A DNA stretch of 64,000 nt from Monarcha castaneiventris obscurior. Lineage: Eukaryota; Chordata; Aves; Passeriformes; Monarchidae. Positions 1 through 13,100 of this stretch are shown here, in pieces. Position 1 is the first letter of the stretch. Each line of letters begins with the position of its first letter. The notes beneath the pieces are model-generated. The model was not told the DNA's origin, searched no databases, and saw only the letters and a list, made by a program, of their open reading frames with translations. The position numbers were made by a program, and so were the translations under genes. The stretch is taken from NCBI GenBank assembly GCA_026261815.1, contig JAMPIT010000434.1, positions 15,559,001 to 15,623,000 of the forward strand, written 5' to 3'.

Positions 1-3000
1 AGCTAAAGATTCTACAGCATTGGCCCCATCCCCTATGTCAGGCCAGTTTCCTACACTGTCCAATGCTACCAAATCCAGCAGAACTCAGCCCACATACATG
101 GACTATGAAAAATGGACAGCTTCTACCAACAGAATTTACTGGAAGTGTTACCTACAAAAAAATATCCCAGGAAAAAAATTCCAGCTTTGGCTGAGAGTAC
201 AAAAGCCCTAATTAAATAGTTGGTTTTTTTCCCCTTCTCTCCAGGAAAAGAGCTGAGTTAGGTCCCATCAGAGGTTTGCTGATGGAATATTTAATGATAA
301 CACCATAGAACTCATCTAGTTTGCTCTTACACATAATGCAGACATTCTTAACTAAGAGAGCGTCTGTGAATCTGAGATAAGATTTTATCCTCTGAAGCTT
401 TAGATGAAATGAATTTTCAACAGTTACCCCATTTGTGCTGATTTTGAGTTGTGGGTTTTTCAATTTGAAGGGAGCTCAGAGCACACTGTGGCTGGAGTTT
501 ACCTCAGGACACTTAGCTATGACTCATCACAGTAATTTTGTGACACTACTGAGTGAACAAGCATTTCCTGGGCAGATGGGTGGATGCCACACGTCAGTCC
601 AGGATTTAATGACAGGAGGAATCCCTGGGCAGATGGGTGGACACCACACGTCAGTCCAGGGTTTAATGACAGGAGGAGAAGCTCACATGCAGCAGTTTCA
701 GGGTTTGCAATGTGCAGAACTTTGCCAAGCACATGTCCAGGAGGCTGGATGCTTCCTGGAGACACTGCTCTCAGAGCCAGAGGCTTTGCTTGCACGTGCA
801 CATTTGATATATGAGATACTCCCAAACGTGCCACAGCCCAGGCTCCAGCTCCAATCAGGGTGCTCAAGCAGAATGAAAATCTGGACAAGAGTAAAAAGTC
901 TTCACATTTCACTGTTCAAAATTTTGTGAGAAACTCAGGATGTAGTCAGGTGTTTGAGAATCAGAAGGAAAGGAAAAGGCAGAAGGACTGTTACATATCC
1001 AAGTTTCTCTCCTGCTGCAGTTCAGCTTAAGCTGAAAGACTACATCTGATCTTCCCACAGCAGCCACTAGAAACAGTCCTGTGCCAAAACCAAAACTCAT
1101 CTCTGCTGATGGGAGATAAGAAAAGCAAGTAACACACAGGGGGAAAACAAATAAAAAGAGATATAATGAAAAATTAATTTTATAAAAGATGGCATTCAAG
1201 ATGGATTGCCCTCAGACACAAGGTGGGACCTTAGAGACATGAGTGGCAATTATATGTGTGAGTAAGTACAAGAGGCACATGTATAGGGCTGATACTGACT
1301 GTGGGGAAGTCAACAGCAAAAGCCTCACACAACACAAGTTCTCAAATGAACAGGATTCTTGTACATACAAAATCCAGGGATCTTCGTTTATTAGAGAAAA
1401 GCATACTTTGCCCCTCTACAGATTTTCATGAAAATGCTCCTGGCATAATTCAAGAGGGTTTTCTCTGAGACCTCCTGATTTACACTGCTCTAATAGATGA
1501 CACTTCCACGGAAAGTAACTGGCATTATTTTTGGTGATTTCAGTCTGTCAACATCTGTTAAGACTGACTTCATTTAAAATAAAACTTTCTTTGGGCAAAT
1601 GCATTTTTGCCATCAGCTAGAATTCTTTCACATAACTGCAGCCAGAACTTGCACTGACAAGCTTGAAAATTTTATAATTAAAATATGTGTAAACATAGGT
1701 AGAACAAAGATAGCAGAATGACAGCAGAGTCTGTTTGGTGTTTTTGTTTGGGGTTTTTTCCCCTCCATTGTCATGCAAGGATGTTACTTTCTGACACACA
1801 TGCACAGCAATGCACAGCTGTTCTCCATGAGCCTGGATTCTACAGTTGAATATGCTCAAAATGATCTTGGGTAGCACAAGTCTTTTTTTTTCCCCCCATA
1901 CTAAATTCTGTAAGCCAAAATAAAACAAGACAACCAGTTTGCTCTGTCAACATCTGTGGTGGACACAGTCCACCATGCTCTATTTCATGCAGTGTGATTG
2001 TTTGCATCACCTCCAGCCTATCCTGGAAATGTGCCAAAAGTAATTTTTGTTGCTCACTCCATTATTCTCTGTAGTCCACAATAAAATATGATGAGACTCA
2101 TTTTCACCAATTTTAAACAGAGAGGAATTACTATCAACAAATATTAAACATTTCACATTACACATATGCTGGTTGGCCCCTGCATGTGGTGCAAGTGTAT
2201 CAGTGCAGTGTACACAGCTCTGGAGGTGTAGGTTGTAGCTGTCCATGGGGACACAATTATTTCCACAGATCATTATTCTGCTACAGTTAACATACAACAG
2301 AATAGAATGAAATCAGCTTGCTGTAGAGTTTGCCTTTCCTAATTTTGGCTTTTCTGTTTCTGAGACTGCTACTGTTACTCCTCTGAGATTTAACAGCACA
2401 TTGCTCACAGCCTGAGGAGCAGAAAGCACATGGCACAGGGTAAACAACCAAACACACTTTACACATTATTCTAGTAGGTGGGTCAGAGGCACTCTCAACT
2501 TGCTTTTGAACAAAGAAACATAAACCAGTGGGGCTTATAACTAGTTTTTAACCACAATGTATCTTACATACCAAGTGGGAACCCTGCAGGAAGACTGAAA
2601 TCAGCCCGTTAGACACACCACCACCTTCAACAAGACTTTTATTTCTGAACTAGCATTCTTTCTTTCCCTGCACTCAGCAAAAAGATTAAGCCTTTCTTGT
2701 AAAGAAAAAAAATAGCCTTTAAAATTATAATATTCTCCAATTTTCACAGTTGTCTGCAGAAAGTGTTCCAGTGGCCTTTGGGACTGAGAAATTTGACCTG
2801 CAGTTACAGGTTCTTTTTTTACTTTGATCCAAAGTGCCTCAAATGGCCTAATTAAACCTATCCAGTAAGTGTCATAAGGGCTGTCTCTTTCTGTGTTGCA
2901 CCTCAGAGGAATGAAGAAAGCATGAACATCATCTTCTACAGAAGGCATGCAAGCACTCTGTTCCACACACTGGACAGGAAACTTCTATATTTCATGCTGA

Positions 3001-3397
3001 CAGTTAAGTGCAAACTACTTATAATTGTAACAGAAATCTCTTAAGGCTACTGAGGTTAAGAAAATTACTTTGATCCATTTTGTCTATATTTTGATGTTTA
3101 TAGTAGCAGTGAAAATTCCATTAATATACATTTAACAGATTTAGAATAGCTATTCCCCTAAATAAGAGAAAGTTATTTGGCTTGGGTGAGCCATCTCTGT
3201 TACAATGATAGTCTTTGACCCTTCCTACTCAAACACTCCCTAGAGTTGACTCATACTGATTCTCCATTCTCCTGCCTCTAAAAAAACATTCAAAAAAATC
3301 ACACAATTAAAAACCTAACTGGACATAAATATAAATACCTGCTTCAGTCATCCTTAGTCCCTTTTACTCATGTCAGCTCACAGATAATGTTCTAGAA
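1..3397. other. AT-rich intergenic DNA, no gene recognised
   Basis: Apart from the 57-bp tandem duplication listed separately, I see only AT-rich sequence with scattered short open frames on both strands. The longest frames (435-929 on +, 517-912 and 2601-2966 on -) lack any recognisable domain, and two of them overlap each other. I looked for the last coiled-coil-encoding exons of FAM81A, which in human precedes GCNT3, and did not recognise them. By eye this cannot be excluded for short exons. Confidence 0.6.
567..680. repeat. Two-copy 57-bp tandem duplication
   Basis: Copy 1 is 567-623 and copy 2 is 624-680. Both begin CCTGGGCAGATGGGTGGA and share CACACGTCAGTCCAGG and TTTAATGACAGGAGGA, with only a few substitutions between them. 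The unit is 57 bp, a multiple of three, so open frames on both strands repeat a 19-residue block here. This explains why long frames survive on the two strands at the same place. It is a minisatellite-like local duplication and I do not recognise its parent element. Confidence 0.9.
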
Positions 3398-3475
3398 GTC
3401 ATAGAAAAATTTAGGTTTGAAGGAACGTAGTCCAGCTTGCTGACCAAAGACTAATGTTAAAATTACCATAACACA
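3398..3475 (-). mobile_element. Probable diverged CR1 3'-end fragment, antisense
   Basis: The stretch reading GTCATAGAAAAATTTAGGTT then GTAGTCCAGCTTGCTGACC resembles the reverse complement of the 3' tail of avian CR1 LINEs, whose antisense tail typically reads ATCATAGAAT..TTGGGTTGGA..CATCCAGTCCAAC. It is short and diverged, so this is a pattern match only. It lies about 200 bp before a much clearer CR1 in the opposite orientation. Confidence 0.45.
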
Positions 3476-3671
3476 TCATCATTTTATAGTAAAATTACCA
3501 GGCAACTAAAGCATGTGCTTACACCCAGGCTTTTTATTTCTTGCACAAAATCATGAAATTAGAAATTTTCATTGGTAGTAATTCCTATGAAGTTTATAAG
3601 GTAACTTCAGGTGTGGGGAAAGGACTTATAAACTACTCCCTTCCTTCCCGATCCAAAATATTCCCCAATGA

Positions 3672-4195
3672 TAGCGGTGTGTTCTGACTTGGGTGGCCTC
3701 ACCTCGAGTCCTTTGAGCAGTTTTGGGTGCCACAGTATAAGAAAGACATTAAGCTATTTGAGAGTGTCCAAAGGAGGCTGTGAAGATGATGAAAGGTCTG
3801 AAGAGGCCATGTGAGGAGTGGCTGAGGGCCCTTGGCCCGTTTGGCCTGGAGGAGAGTGAGGGGAGCCCTCAGTGCAGGTACAAATCCCTTGTGAGGGGAG
3901 GCGGAGGGGCAGGCCCTGATCTCTGCTCTGAGGTGACCAGGACAGGGCCTGAGGGAAGGGCCTGCAGTTGTGCCAGGGGAGGCTTAGGTTGGATATTAGG
4001 GAAAAGTTCTTCCCCCAGAGGGTGCTCGGGCACTGGAACAGGCTCCTCAGGGCAGTGGTCACAGCACCAGCCTGACAGAGCCCAACGCTCTCAGGCACAG
4101 GGTGGGATTGTTGGGGTGCCCTGCACAGGGCCTGGAGCTGCACTTCAGTGATCCTTGTGGGTCCCTTCCAACTCGGGATATTCTGTGATTATATA
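3672..4195 (+). mobile_element. CR1 LINE 3' fragment, sense
   Basis: This is a classic avian CR1 3' end of about 520 bp. It contains AAAGGAGGCTGTGAAGATGA, the segment about 'ggcttaggttggatattaggga', GGGCACTGGAACAGGCTCCT, and ends with GGGTCCCTTCCAACTCGGGA followed by ATTCTGTGATT. It is 5'-truncated, as usual for CR1, retaining only the end of ORF2 and the 3' untranslated tail. The open frames seen here on both strands (3780-4151 and 3754-4143) are by-products of this GC-rich repeat. It is the longest CR1 copy in the window. Confidence 0.93.
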
Positions 4196-7100
4196 AACTG
4201 ACACTCACTTTCAGGAATGCCATGATCAAGATAGAATCACACCCAGATATTATTTACCGAAGGAGGAGTAGTTTAAGACAGGCATCCAAGGGAATGTACT
4301 CTCAAGAAAGAGAGGCTTAAAGAATATATTCTTTGGGAAATAGAGCTATGAGCTTTCTCTATTCTGAAAATACATTCAGTATTAAAACATCAAAAGCTTT
4401 TTCAAAACCATATTTTAAATTTAGTTAAAGTAGTGGGTAAATCTTAATTGACTAGACTTAGTTCTCTAGAATTTAATGATACTAAGAAGACAAAATTGAA
4501 ATGGCTGTAAAACACTTATCAGATGACTGTGAAGGTCAAAATAGTACATTTCACTTTCAGTTTTTATGGATATTATGTAACTCATCTGAAATTCTACTCT
4601 TAAAGCAAAAAATGTTTTATAAAATGTTCCTCCTCCTCCTCCTCTCTGACAGTTAGAAAAAGAGCAAGGGAGAAATCAGATTTGCATGGAATTAATTCTG
4701 ACTCATTAAATGAAACTTTTTAAGAGTCAGTGAAACAGTATTCACCTATTACAGCTCATCATCTCAAAAAAATTCAGCCTCCCAGGTAAGGCAGCTGCAC
4801 TGTTTCTCAAAAACCTCCCTCTGCACTCACTCCAATTCACACATTTTATAAGCTTTCATTTAGGGCAAAGCATTAGGAAGCAACAGTATTTCATAGCAAT
4901 CTGTTTCCTACTATCCACATCACATTTCTCAGTATAACATGAATTTACTTGTCTTAATGAGGAATGAACTTTTCATGAGTCAAATAACCTTCCTCACAAT
5001 TATAAAGCAAAACAGAACCATCAGCTAGTTTAGTACAAGAGATGAATTTGGGAAGAGAAAACAGATGCACTAATTATCTCTAGCAGATCCCCTGTGAGCT
5101 TCCTATGGGCCACTTCCATTTTCTGTGTATCTCATGCCCATAAACCAGAAGCAGTGCGATATCCCTACAGGGAGTTTGTTCTCTGCAGTAAATCATGAAG
5201 GAGTAAAATTTAGATAATAGTTTCTTTCATCACTATTCCAATCTGAAATAGATCCTAATAATGAATTAATTCCAGCAATTTATGGTATTTTTATATTTTT
5301 AGACACAACTTGCTAGTGAGATATTCGAATTGTGGAAAGACAAACAGTTACTTCAGCAGACCTACCTTTGCACTGTGTGCAAAAAACCCCTGCAGATCAT
5401 ACAGAGGATTTAACAACCTGAAACTTCCTTCTTTTTTGCTGTGGTAAAGATAGGTATAGAAAAGAAACCTCATCCATCTACATATGTATATACAGCACAC
5501 AATAAACCTACTGTTAAACCAAAGGCACTCATTTTGCGAGAACTGTAACGAAGCCAAAGTCCAGGTGCAAAATGAACAATTTTAATATATATATCCACTT
5601 GACTCAGTGATCTTAGAAATTCAATATAACACATTTATCCTATTCCTTGTTATCAGCAGGGCTGGCCATCTCTTCGTGTTTAAACTAAACGTGTTTAAAG
5701 AAAAATAGGAGAAATCATAAAGCTACCTCATCAAAATTAGGTTTGAGTTAAAGCGGATAATTAGACCCATATATATAATGATTAGAGAGACAGAACTCTG
5801 CCAATACCAGGCAATTCAGATCAGATTTCAAAGCAACTGCTTCAAGGTAAATTTTGTTCTAAGTATCACCAAGAGTAAAGATATACAGTAGCAAAAACCC
5901 CTTGTAAACATTCTAGAAAAAATACATATTCAGTTGAAGCCAAAGGAATTGAACTGCCTGGAATTAATTTTAAATGCATCAGACTTTCCCCCCCATCCCT
6001 TTTCTGTTTTTATTTCTTAGCTGCCAATTAAAATGAAAAGAAAACATAGCCTTCAGATGTGTATGGGCAGCTCTGCTTTGGACAAGTTGCACTTCATGGT
6101 CTGGGTTTGTGCTGACAGCCTCCAGCCCTGTCTGTGCTCAGTGAAGAGGAAAGTCATTCAGAAGGACTTCACTGAAGTGACCTGAAGAAAAGCTCTAACT
6201 GGGGAGGGTCTCAGTGTAAGAACTGCCCTGACCAGGACCATAACCATAACAAATGGGCACTTCTGAAGGGAACAGAGGCCATTTTGTAGGGCTGTGCAAC
6301 GGGAGGAAACTACTGGGCCATACAGGGAAGACTTCCACCTGCTTCTGCATAAGAAAACACCAAAAAGGAACAGGCTTCCATTTATCGTGTGCTTTCTCTC
6401 AGTATTATATGGGCTAAGATTCAGCCCCCTAAAGCAACACCATCCAGGACATTTCATGTTCAGCAAGGACAGCTACTAGAGCTCTGAGAATGATTTATCT
6501 GAATTACAGCTCTCTGCCAGGATTAAGGACTTCCATGAAGCAGAGGAAAGAAAGAAAGAAAAATGGTGTTCTGTCAGTTTGGATTGCTCCAGGCACATGC
6601 TGCTCTGTAACAAGCCAGGAAAAGTCCTGTGTCATCTCTAAGGATGGCTCAGCTGAAAACACTGTGAGGGAACCTAACAGCAGCAAATACCAAGTAAAGC
6701 CACTGGTATTGAAGAAAAATATTTTAAAAGTAAGTGGCTTGTGACTATTATACAGACCTTTCTGGGATACTATGCTAGCTGCTTAATCACATTTTGCAAA
6801 AGAATAACAAACAACTGGCAAGAAACACTGTATTTGAAGAAAAGAAGATGGAAGAGAGAACTTTATCCAAACCAAGTTATTAAAATGGTATTTTCCTTAT
6901 TTCATGTGAAAAGCCTGTGTTACAACTTCTAAGTCAGACTAAAGTGTTATATGAACTTTAACTCAATCTGGCGCAAACCATGATAGAATGTCTACATTTT
7001 TATATCAATTTTCTTTTTTTTTTAAGTAGCTTGAAGTTGCAAAAAAAAAAAAAAAAAGAATTAGCACAAGCTTTAGAGTCAATTATTTCAACATTGGAGG

Positions 7101-10100
7101 AGTGGGAGGAGGAATAAATACATTCCTCAGCTTAAAAGTTTACAGGTTTGCCAGTCTTATTTCACACACACACACAGAAAGAGAGAGGGAGAATTCTAGT
7201 TCTAATAATGTTGCTAATAAATGGATAGTTGCTTATTTAAAAGCACTTTCAGATTATGACTGCATGAATCTCAACTATAGCACAGTCTTCTTGTATAAAC
7301 ACCAGTCCTGTTTCTCCCTTAGGGACTTTTTCCTCAAAATTGTACTTTATTATTTAAATGAGAAGTATAAAAATGTGACAAAATTTAAAATACTATTGGG
7401 GAGTGGTTGGAGAACAGTTGCTTTGCTCTGTATCTTCTATCTTCAGAATGGAAATCTGAAGCAAAGAAAGATTGACTCATAGTAGCAGTTAATGAATATA
7501 TAAGCAGGCTGCAATTAATTAAGCAGATATGTTGCTTTTTAAAACCTCCCTTCTGTATTACAGTCTTCCTTTTTATCTCATTTTGCTCAGTTCAACTCTT
7601 CTGACAGCTATTGACAGCAATAGCCAAAAATACCACAGGTTTTCCTACAGAAACCCTACCAATAGTGACTGCTAAATCCAGTGGTGCATGTCAATTTGAT
7701 GACTCATGCCTCTTATGTCATTTTAATCTCCTTTCCTTTCATGTTGATGAACTGAAGTCTTACAGTTTCATTACAGCCTTCTCCCCTGCCTCTTTCATAT
7801 ACCTAAGACTAAGTAGGACAAGTAGAAAAGCCCCCACTGGCTGTCACTGGCAGTGTTTGTGCTGTTGTGATAGCAGGTTTTAACAATTTATACTATCTCT
7901 AAAGCTTCAACAAAAGGAACAGAGACAGGAACAACTCTCAGTAATGCCACTCTGCTTGCCACAGAGTAGTAGGGTTTAAGAAGGAATTATCCTGTCTTCT
8001 CTTTCCTCTTGCTTCCTTCCCTACAATGCTGAAGTCTGTAGAAATGAGAATAGTCACATTCACATTTTGAGTCGTGCACTAAACAGAAGCAAAACAGACA
8101 TTCAAATCTAAGACTGATGTGCTTGATATTTGTGGTATTTTTACTCTTCTGCTCAAACAGAATAACTGCACTTGTGGCTATGATTAAGGCTGTTCTGTCA
8201 TCTATTCAAGATGACCATACCAGATTGTTTTTTCATTAATCATTTAAAGGTTATACCAGTTTATCTTGCCATGTGTTTTGGCAGAGACTGGAACTTAGCT
8301 TGGACAGGTATTTCTATTAACACATTTCTATTAAGCATCTGCAGCTGTCTCTGACTTGGATTAAACACAGCGATATGGACTCCTGTGTGCAAGCAGGCCT
8401 CCGAAATACGCCATATTCTTAAAGAGGAACAAACAAACAAACAAGTAAACCCCAAAGTACCTAGAAATTATGGTACTTCTTTCAGGACTAGAGTCCTAAA
8501 CCAACTCCTACGCACAGCTACTATTTAAGAAGTGGTGGGATCTAAAAATTTACTCTCATGAGGATTGATATTCTTTGACATTTGTGAACTTACACCTACA
8601 AATGGGCAAAGCTACAACTGTAACATGAACACAGTTCTCATTCATCCAAATAAACGTGAGAGGGTAAAACTGAGTCTATGACATATTAGAGTATGGTATG
8701 TGTTTTCCAAAGCAAACCAAAGCTGGTCTAGGCACTTTGACATTTATGAATTTATACTTCCCACTCTCAGTCCTTACTCAATGATCTAGATCATACAGCC
8801 ACCCACAGTAAGCAAGTCATGGGTGAATGGGTGAATGTGAGCGATAAGAGCATTTCTTCACAGAAAATTGAGGTATTTGGTTTTGTAAAATATTGTTTAC
8901 AATACAGTTAGTGTCTGACAACCAAATTAATTCCAGTTTTGCTTTTTTACTATGCTGCAATGAAAAACAACTTAAACTCTGAAAATGTCAGGTAATTGTC
9001 AAGCTATATTTAACTACCATGTTTCACTTATAAGGAAACATCAATTTGAATAAACAGATGGTGTTGCTATGGGGTTGCCATCACAAGCAGAAGCACACAT
9101 TTAACTCTGAAAGTGGCAGATACAAAGGACAAGAAAATATGCAGTGCTGGGCACTTCTGAAAGCAAAACCATGGTTATACTAAATCTTTGTTTCATTCGT
9201 GTACTCCATAACGTAGTTTTACTGTTAGGATCACTTGATTCCTAAAAACTATATAAGAATTCATAATATTAAAAATATTAATCCTCAAATAATATCAGGA
9301 GTATTTGCATCCCTAGCTCCCTTGCTCCCTCCCCTGAAACCCCTGGGAAAGTGAATGTACAATTTTGGTTACTTCCTCATATCAATTATGTAGCTGGGAA
9401 TCTATTGAAAATAGATTGTCATGTTATTTCAGGAACAAGGATGCCACTAGCCAGCTAATGGATTTAGTCAATGTTATTTAAATGTTGGAATAAAGATTTA
9501 AAAAATAATAAAGAAATAAAATAATGAAATGGGCAGAGTATTCCAGTTCATAAAAAAAAATGCAAATAAAAGGACTTTTTAGATATCTATGATACCTGAC
9601 ATTACTTGTATAAGGAGTTGAACTTCACTAAAACTAAACATCATGTTAGGAGAGAGGCACTGTCTTATTTCCAAGAACTGCTTCAAAACCACAACAGTTA
9701 GAAATATTTCTAGACTACAACAGGATTTTCATCTGTTTAAACATTCAAGTAACATTAAACAAAATAATTTAAATATCCAAATAATTTAAACATTCAATTT
9801 TCAAATTAGTACCAAGAGGAATGAAAAGGGAAGCATGGACAATTTCATCAGCTGCTTATATAAGTTAATCATTGCTCAAGAACGCTGAAGATAATTTTGA
9901 CACTCTACTTGTGGATTACTTTGAGATTTAGAAAGTGGTTGGTTCTTAGATTTCACTTGGGCCTTGTTTGTATTTCACTGAAATACACACAATAAAATAA
10001 CCAGGTATAACCAATCAGTTCAACAATATATAAAAGAGCATTTCCGCAAACTAATTCTGGTATGCAGAAAGGACCGCGATTATTATTTACCTCAGAATTT

Positions 10101-13100
10101 CTCAGTGTTCTAGCACAAAGATGGACCTGCATGAAAAGTCTTAAGCTCCCTTGAAAACCTTACCACCAACATTCTGCTGCACTAGTGTCTAAGACAGAAT
10201 AAAATATGGCAAACAGGAAAATTCTATTACTGACGCAATGGCCTCTTCATATTTCAGTGTCAGAATCTTAGTGAAATTTAAGACTAATTATAGCATTTTA
10301 TGTACAACCACAAACAAGTCAACAGGAGTACAGAATTACTGAGCAAAATGAGAGCACAAAAGAAAACTGTTACAAATTAAACTTAATTTTAGAAAGACCA
10401 TCAAAATATTGATGGGAACCACCTTTCAAGTGTGATACAGTAAAATCAGAATGTGAAAGGTCACGTTCTGGATAGAGGTAAAGATGCTTTCTTTGTTAAC
10501 AGCAAATGTATATAGTGAGAAAACTTACCTCTCTTCTTATAGATACCACACAAATCACTAATCAAATGCTTATATTCTGGGTTTGTTCAGGAGCAGAAGT
10601 TTCTATTCATTAAAACCAGAAGAGTTTCTTTCTGCACTTACTAAACATCCAGCTCTAATGGTAAAGAAGATGAGACATTTTTCTTTCAGTATCAAGTATC
10701 ATAACCTTGGGAACAGCCATTTCCACTTTCAAGGGTATTTCCTTTCTAAGGTACAATTGTTAGATTCACACTACCTGTTAACTTGAGAGAGAAGGTATCA
10801 TAACAAACTATTCCAATTCACAGCTAGAAAGGACCTGGCTCAGTCCTTAGTCTGTCTAAGGACCCTGGGTGGAACAAATCCCCAAACCAAATCGCCCATC
10901 AAGTTTGTTTTCCTATCTCCTTTCACGCTGTTTTGTAGAATTATGAGCTGCCTTGTAGCCTCCTTCCTTCAAAGTGAGATGTAATGCACTTTATTTGCAT
11001 TACACCTGGCAGCAATTACAAAGCTTTTATATTTAAATGATAATTAAAAGAGCGTGAGCATAATTAGCTGCATATAAGTAGAACCTTCTTGCCAGATACA
11101 AAGCCAGTACTCTCTATGCAGAAGTACTATTACAGCATCTTTTGAAGCCATAGGTATTGCAATGGAGATCAAGCAGCACAATCACCAATTTCAGTGAGAT
11201 CATTGTGCCCAGAATGCAGATATCTTTCCAACATGCTCCAGATCATTACCACTAACCAGAGATTAGCGTCCATGACATTTTATCAAAAAAATTAAGCATG
11301 CACACAGCTTCAGTCTACCTGCAAAAAAAAAAGCCATTATAAATAATCTGAATTACATGTTAGATCTGTGATAACGGATTGTAAATAACAAGTTATTGTA
11401 ATGGTTATAAACTACCTTAGAGCATTCAGCCAGGAGCTGGTGTGTGAAGTTTTTATAATTCTTACGGCAAAGAAAGAAGCAGCACCCTAGAAAAAGCAGC
11501 TTAACTTCAGACGCCAAGTTAATGAATGCATGCAAATTGAGATTCCTCCCCACTCCTCTCAGAGGCAACACTTCCTGCTCTTGCAATTTTATCATGACTC
11601 TCACTATTTTTAGTGCTTTGCTTAGAGTCTGTGCTACTGGAATCACGTCTGAGACTCAGCATTAATTTTAAAAGAAAATATTTCCACTCCCCTGCATCCT
11701 GAGAAAAGCTTGAAAGTGTGAAACGAGTGCAGCCTACAGGCTAAAAATCTAGAAAGAATACAAGAAATTCAGAGTGGGTTTTGTTTTGTTCTTAAAAAAA
11801 GCTCACAATATCTAAGCTGATTTTCTGAGTTATCTAGCAGAAGCTAGATAATGCATTGACTTCTCATGGCTGACTGTTCCTTGGAATATCTCCAGAGCAG
11901 ATGCAAGGCACATCAGCAATTTTACATGGAACAAATATGCAATGCCACTGTCACTGCTCTTTCTGTGCAGTGGGTATTCTTACTCTTCAGAATACAAATA
12001 CAGCTTCTCTTAAAAGTCATACTTTTAGAAAGAACATTTGACCTTTGAACTAAGAATAAATATTATTTTGTGCACAAACTGTTCTTGGTTTCTCTTCTCT
12101 GGAAGCTAACTCTTCTGCAACTAAGTGTATTTTACTTAAGAAGGTAAAACCAAGAGTTATGTTATCTGCAAGAAATATTTATACCCATGTTAAAGAGGAA
12201 TATAACATCAGTCTTCCTTAGGGGAAAGATGGTGCTTTTATATTCGCCTTAACACAGCTACTTGCTTTTAATTATACATGCAGCTGGAATTTGAAATAGG
12301 AAGTTAAATAGATTATCTGCTTTTATCTTATATGATTGAGAGACTTTTTAAAAAAGGTACCACTAGATGGTGCAAGAGTTTAAATAATTCATAAATCCAC
12401 AGCCTGTCGTCTGCTTCTTCCTCACCCCAGCAACAGCAGGAGACAACTCAGCACTGCCAAGTAAACTGAGCTTCTGTGATTTGTATGTGGCAAAATTGCT
12501 GACGTTGGCCCTAGAGCCAATTACTCGCTCCCTTCTTTGGTATTTCTTTCAAAGAAGAGAAAATATTTGGTCATCTGAGGGAAAACCGGTAATGAAATGG
12601 CTGTGACCTCCCTAAGGCTCTGGAACTTGGGAGCTCCAGGAGGAGGGAAGAGACCAACCACTGCAGATCAGGGTGGACAGAATGCTGTTCTTGATCTTGA
12701 CAAAAGGCAAATTCAGCTCCCTCCTCTGCTGGACAGACTAACTCAGCAAACCCAAAAAACAAGCCTGAACCTCATTGCACCTTAGTTCTCATCTGGAAAT
12801 AAAGTTCATGGCATGTTTGTTAGCACTTCCAACCTCAGAGAGACGCTGAAAGGAAAAATACATTTAAAAATTATGCCATGTTCCAAAACTGTAAAGTATT
12901 TTAGTACATGTATGATGCTTATACTGCCAGTGAATTATGACTGGATTTTTATTTTAGTAATTTGGGTTAAGCATTTAACAAGAGTACCAGGAACAATTCA
13001 TTATTAATTAAGCAGATAAAGAAAAATGTCTTCTCCAGTTCTAGATGGAAGATCTGAGCTTACTTTGTTCACAACCAGCAGAACTAGAAGCCTGGTATGT

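Noticed and set aside
435..929. 164-codon + frame (and 131-codon - frame at 517-912)
   Set aside because: No domain, overlapping antisense partner, and driven by a 57-bp duplication; treated as chance.
2601..2966. 121-codon minus-strand frame
   Set aside because: No recognisable motif, no splice or promoter context, no family resemblance that I can name.
3754..4151. Overlapping open frames of 123-129 codons on both strands
   Set aside because: They fall inside a CR1 3' end; GC-rich repeat sequence lacks stops and the translations are not LINE ORF2 core domains.
10800..10960. Possible antisense CR1 fragment (AGCTAGAAAGGACCTGGCTC)
   Set aside because: Only one CR1-like phrase; no tail, no GGAACAGG core. 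Too weak to list.
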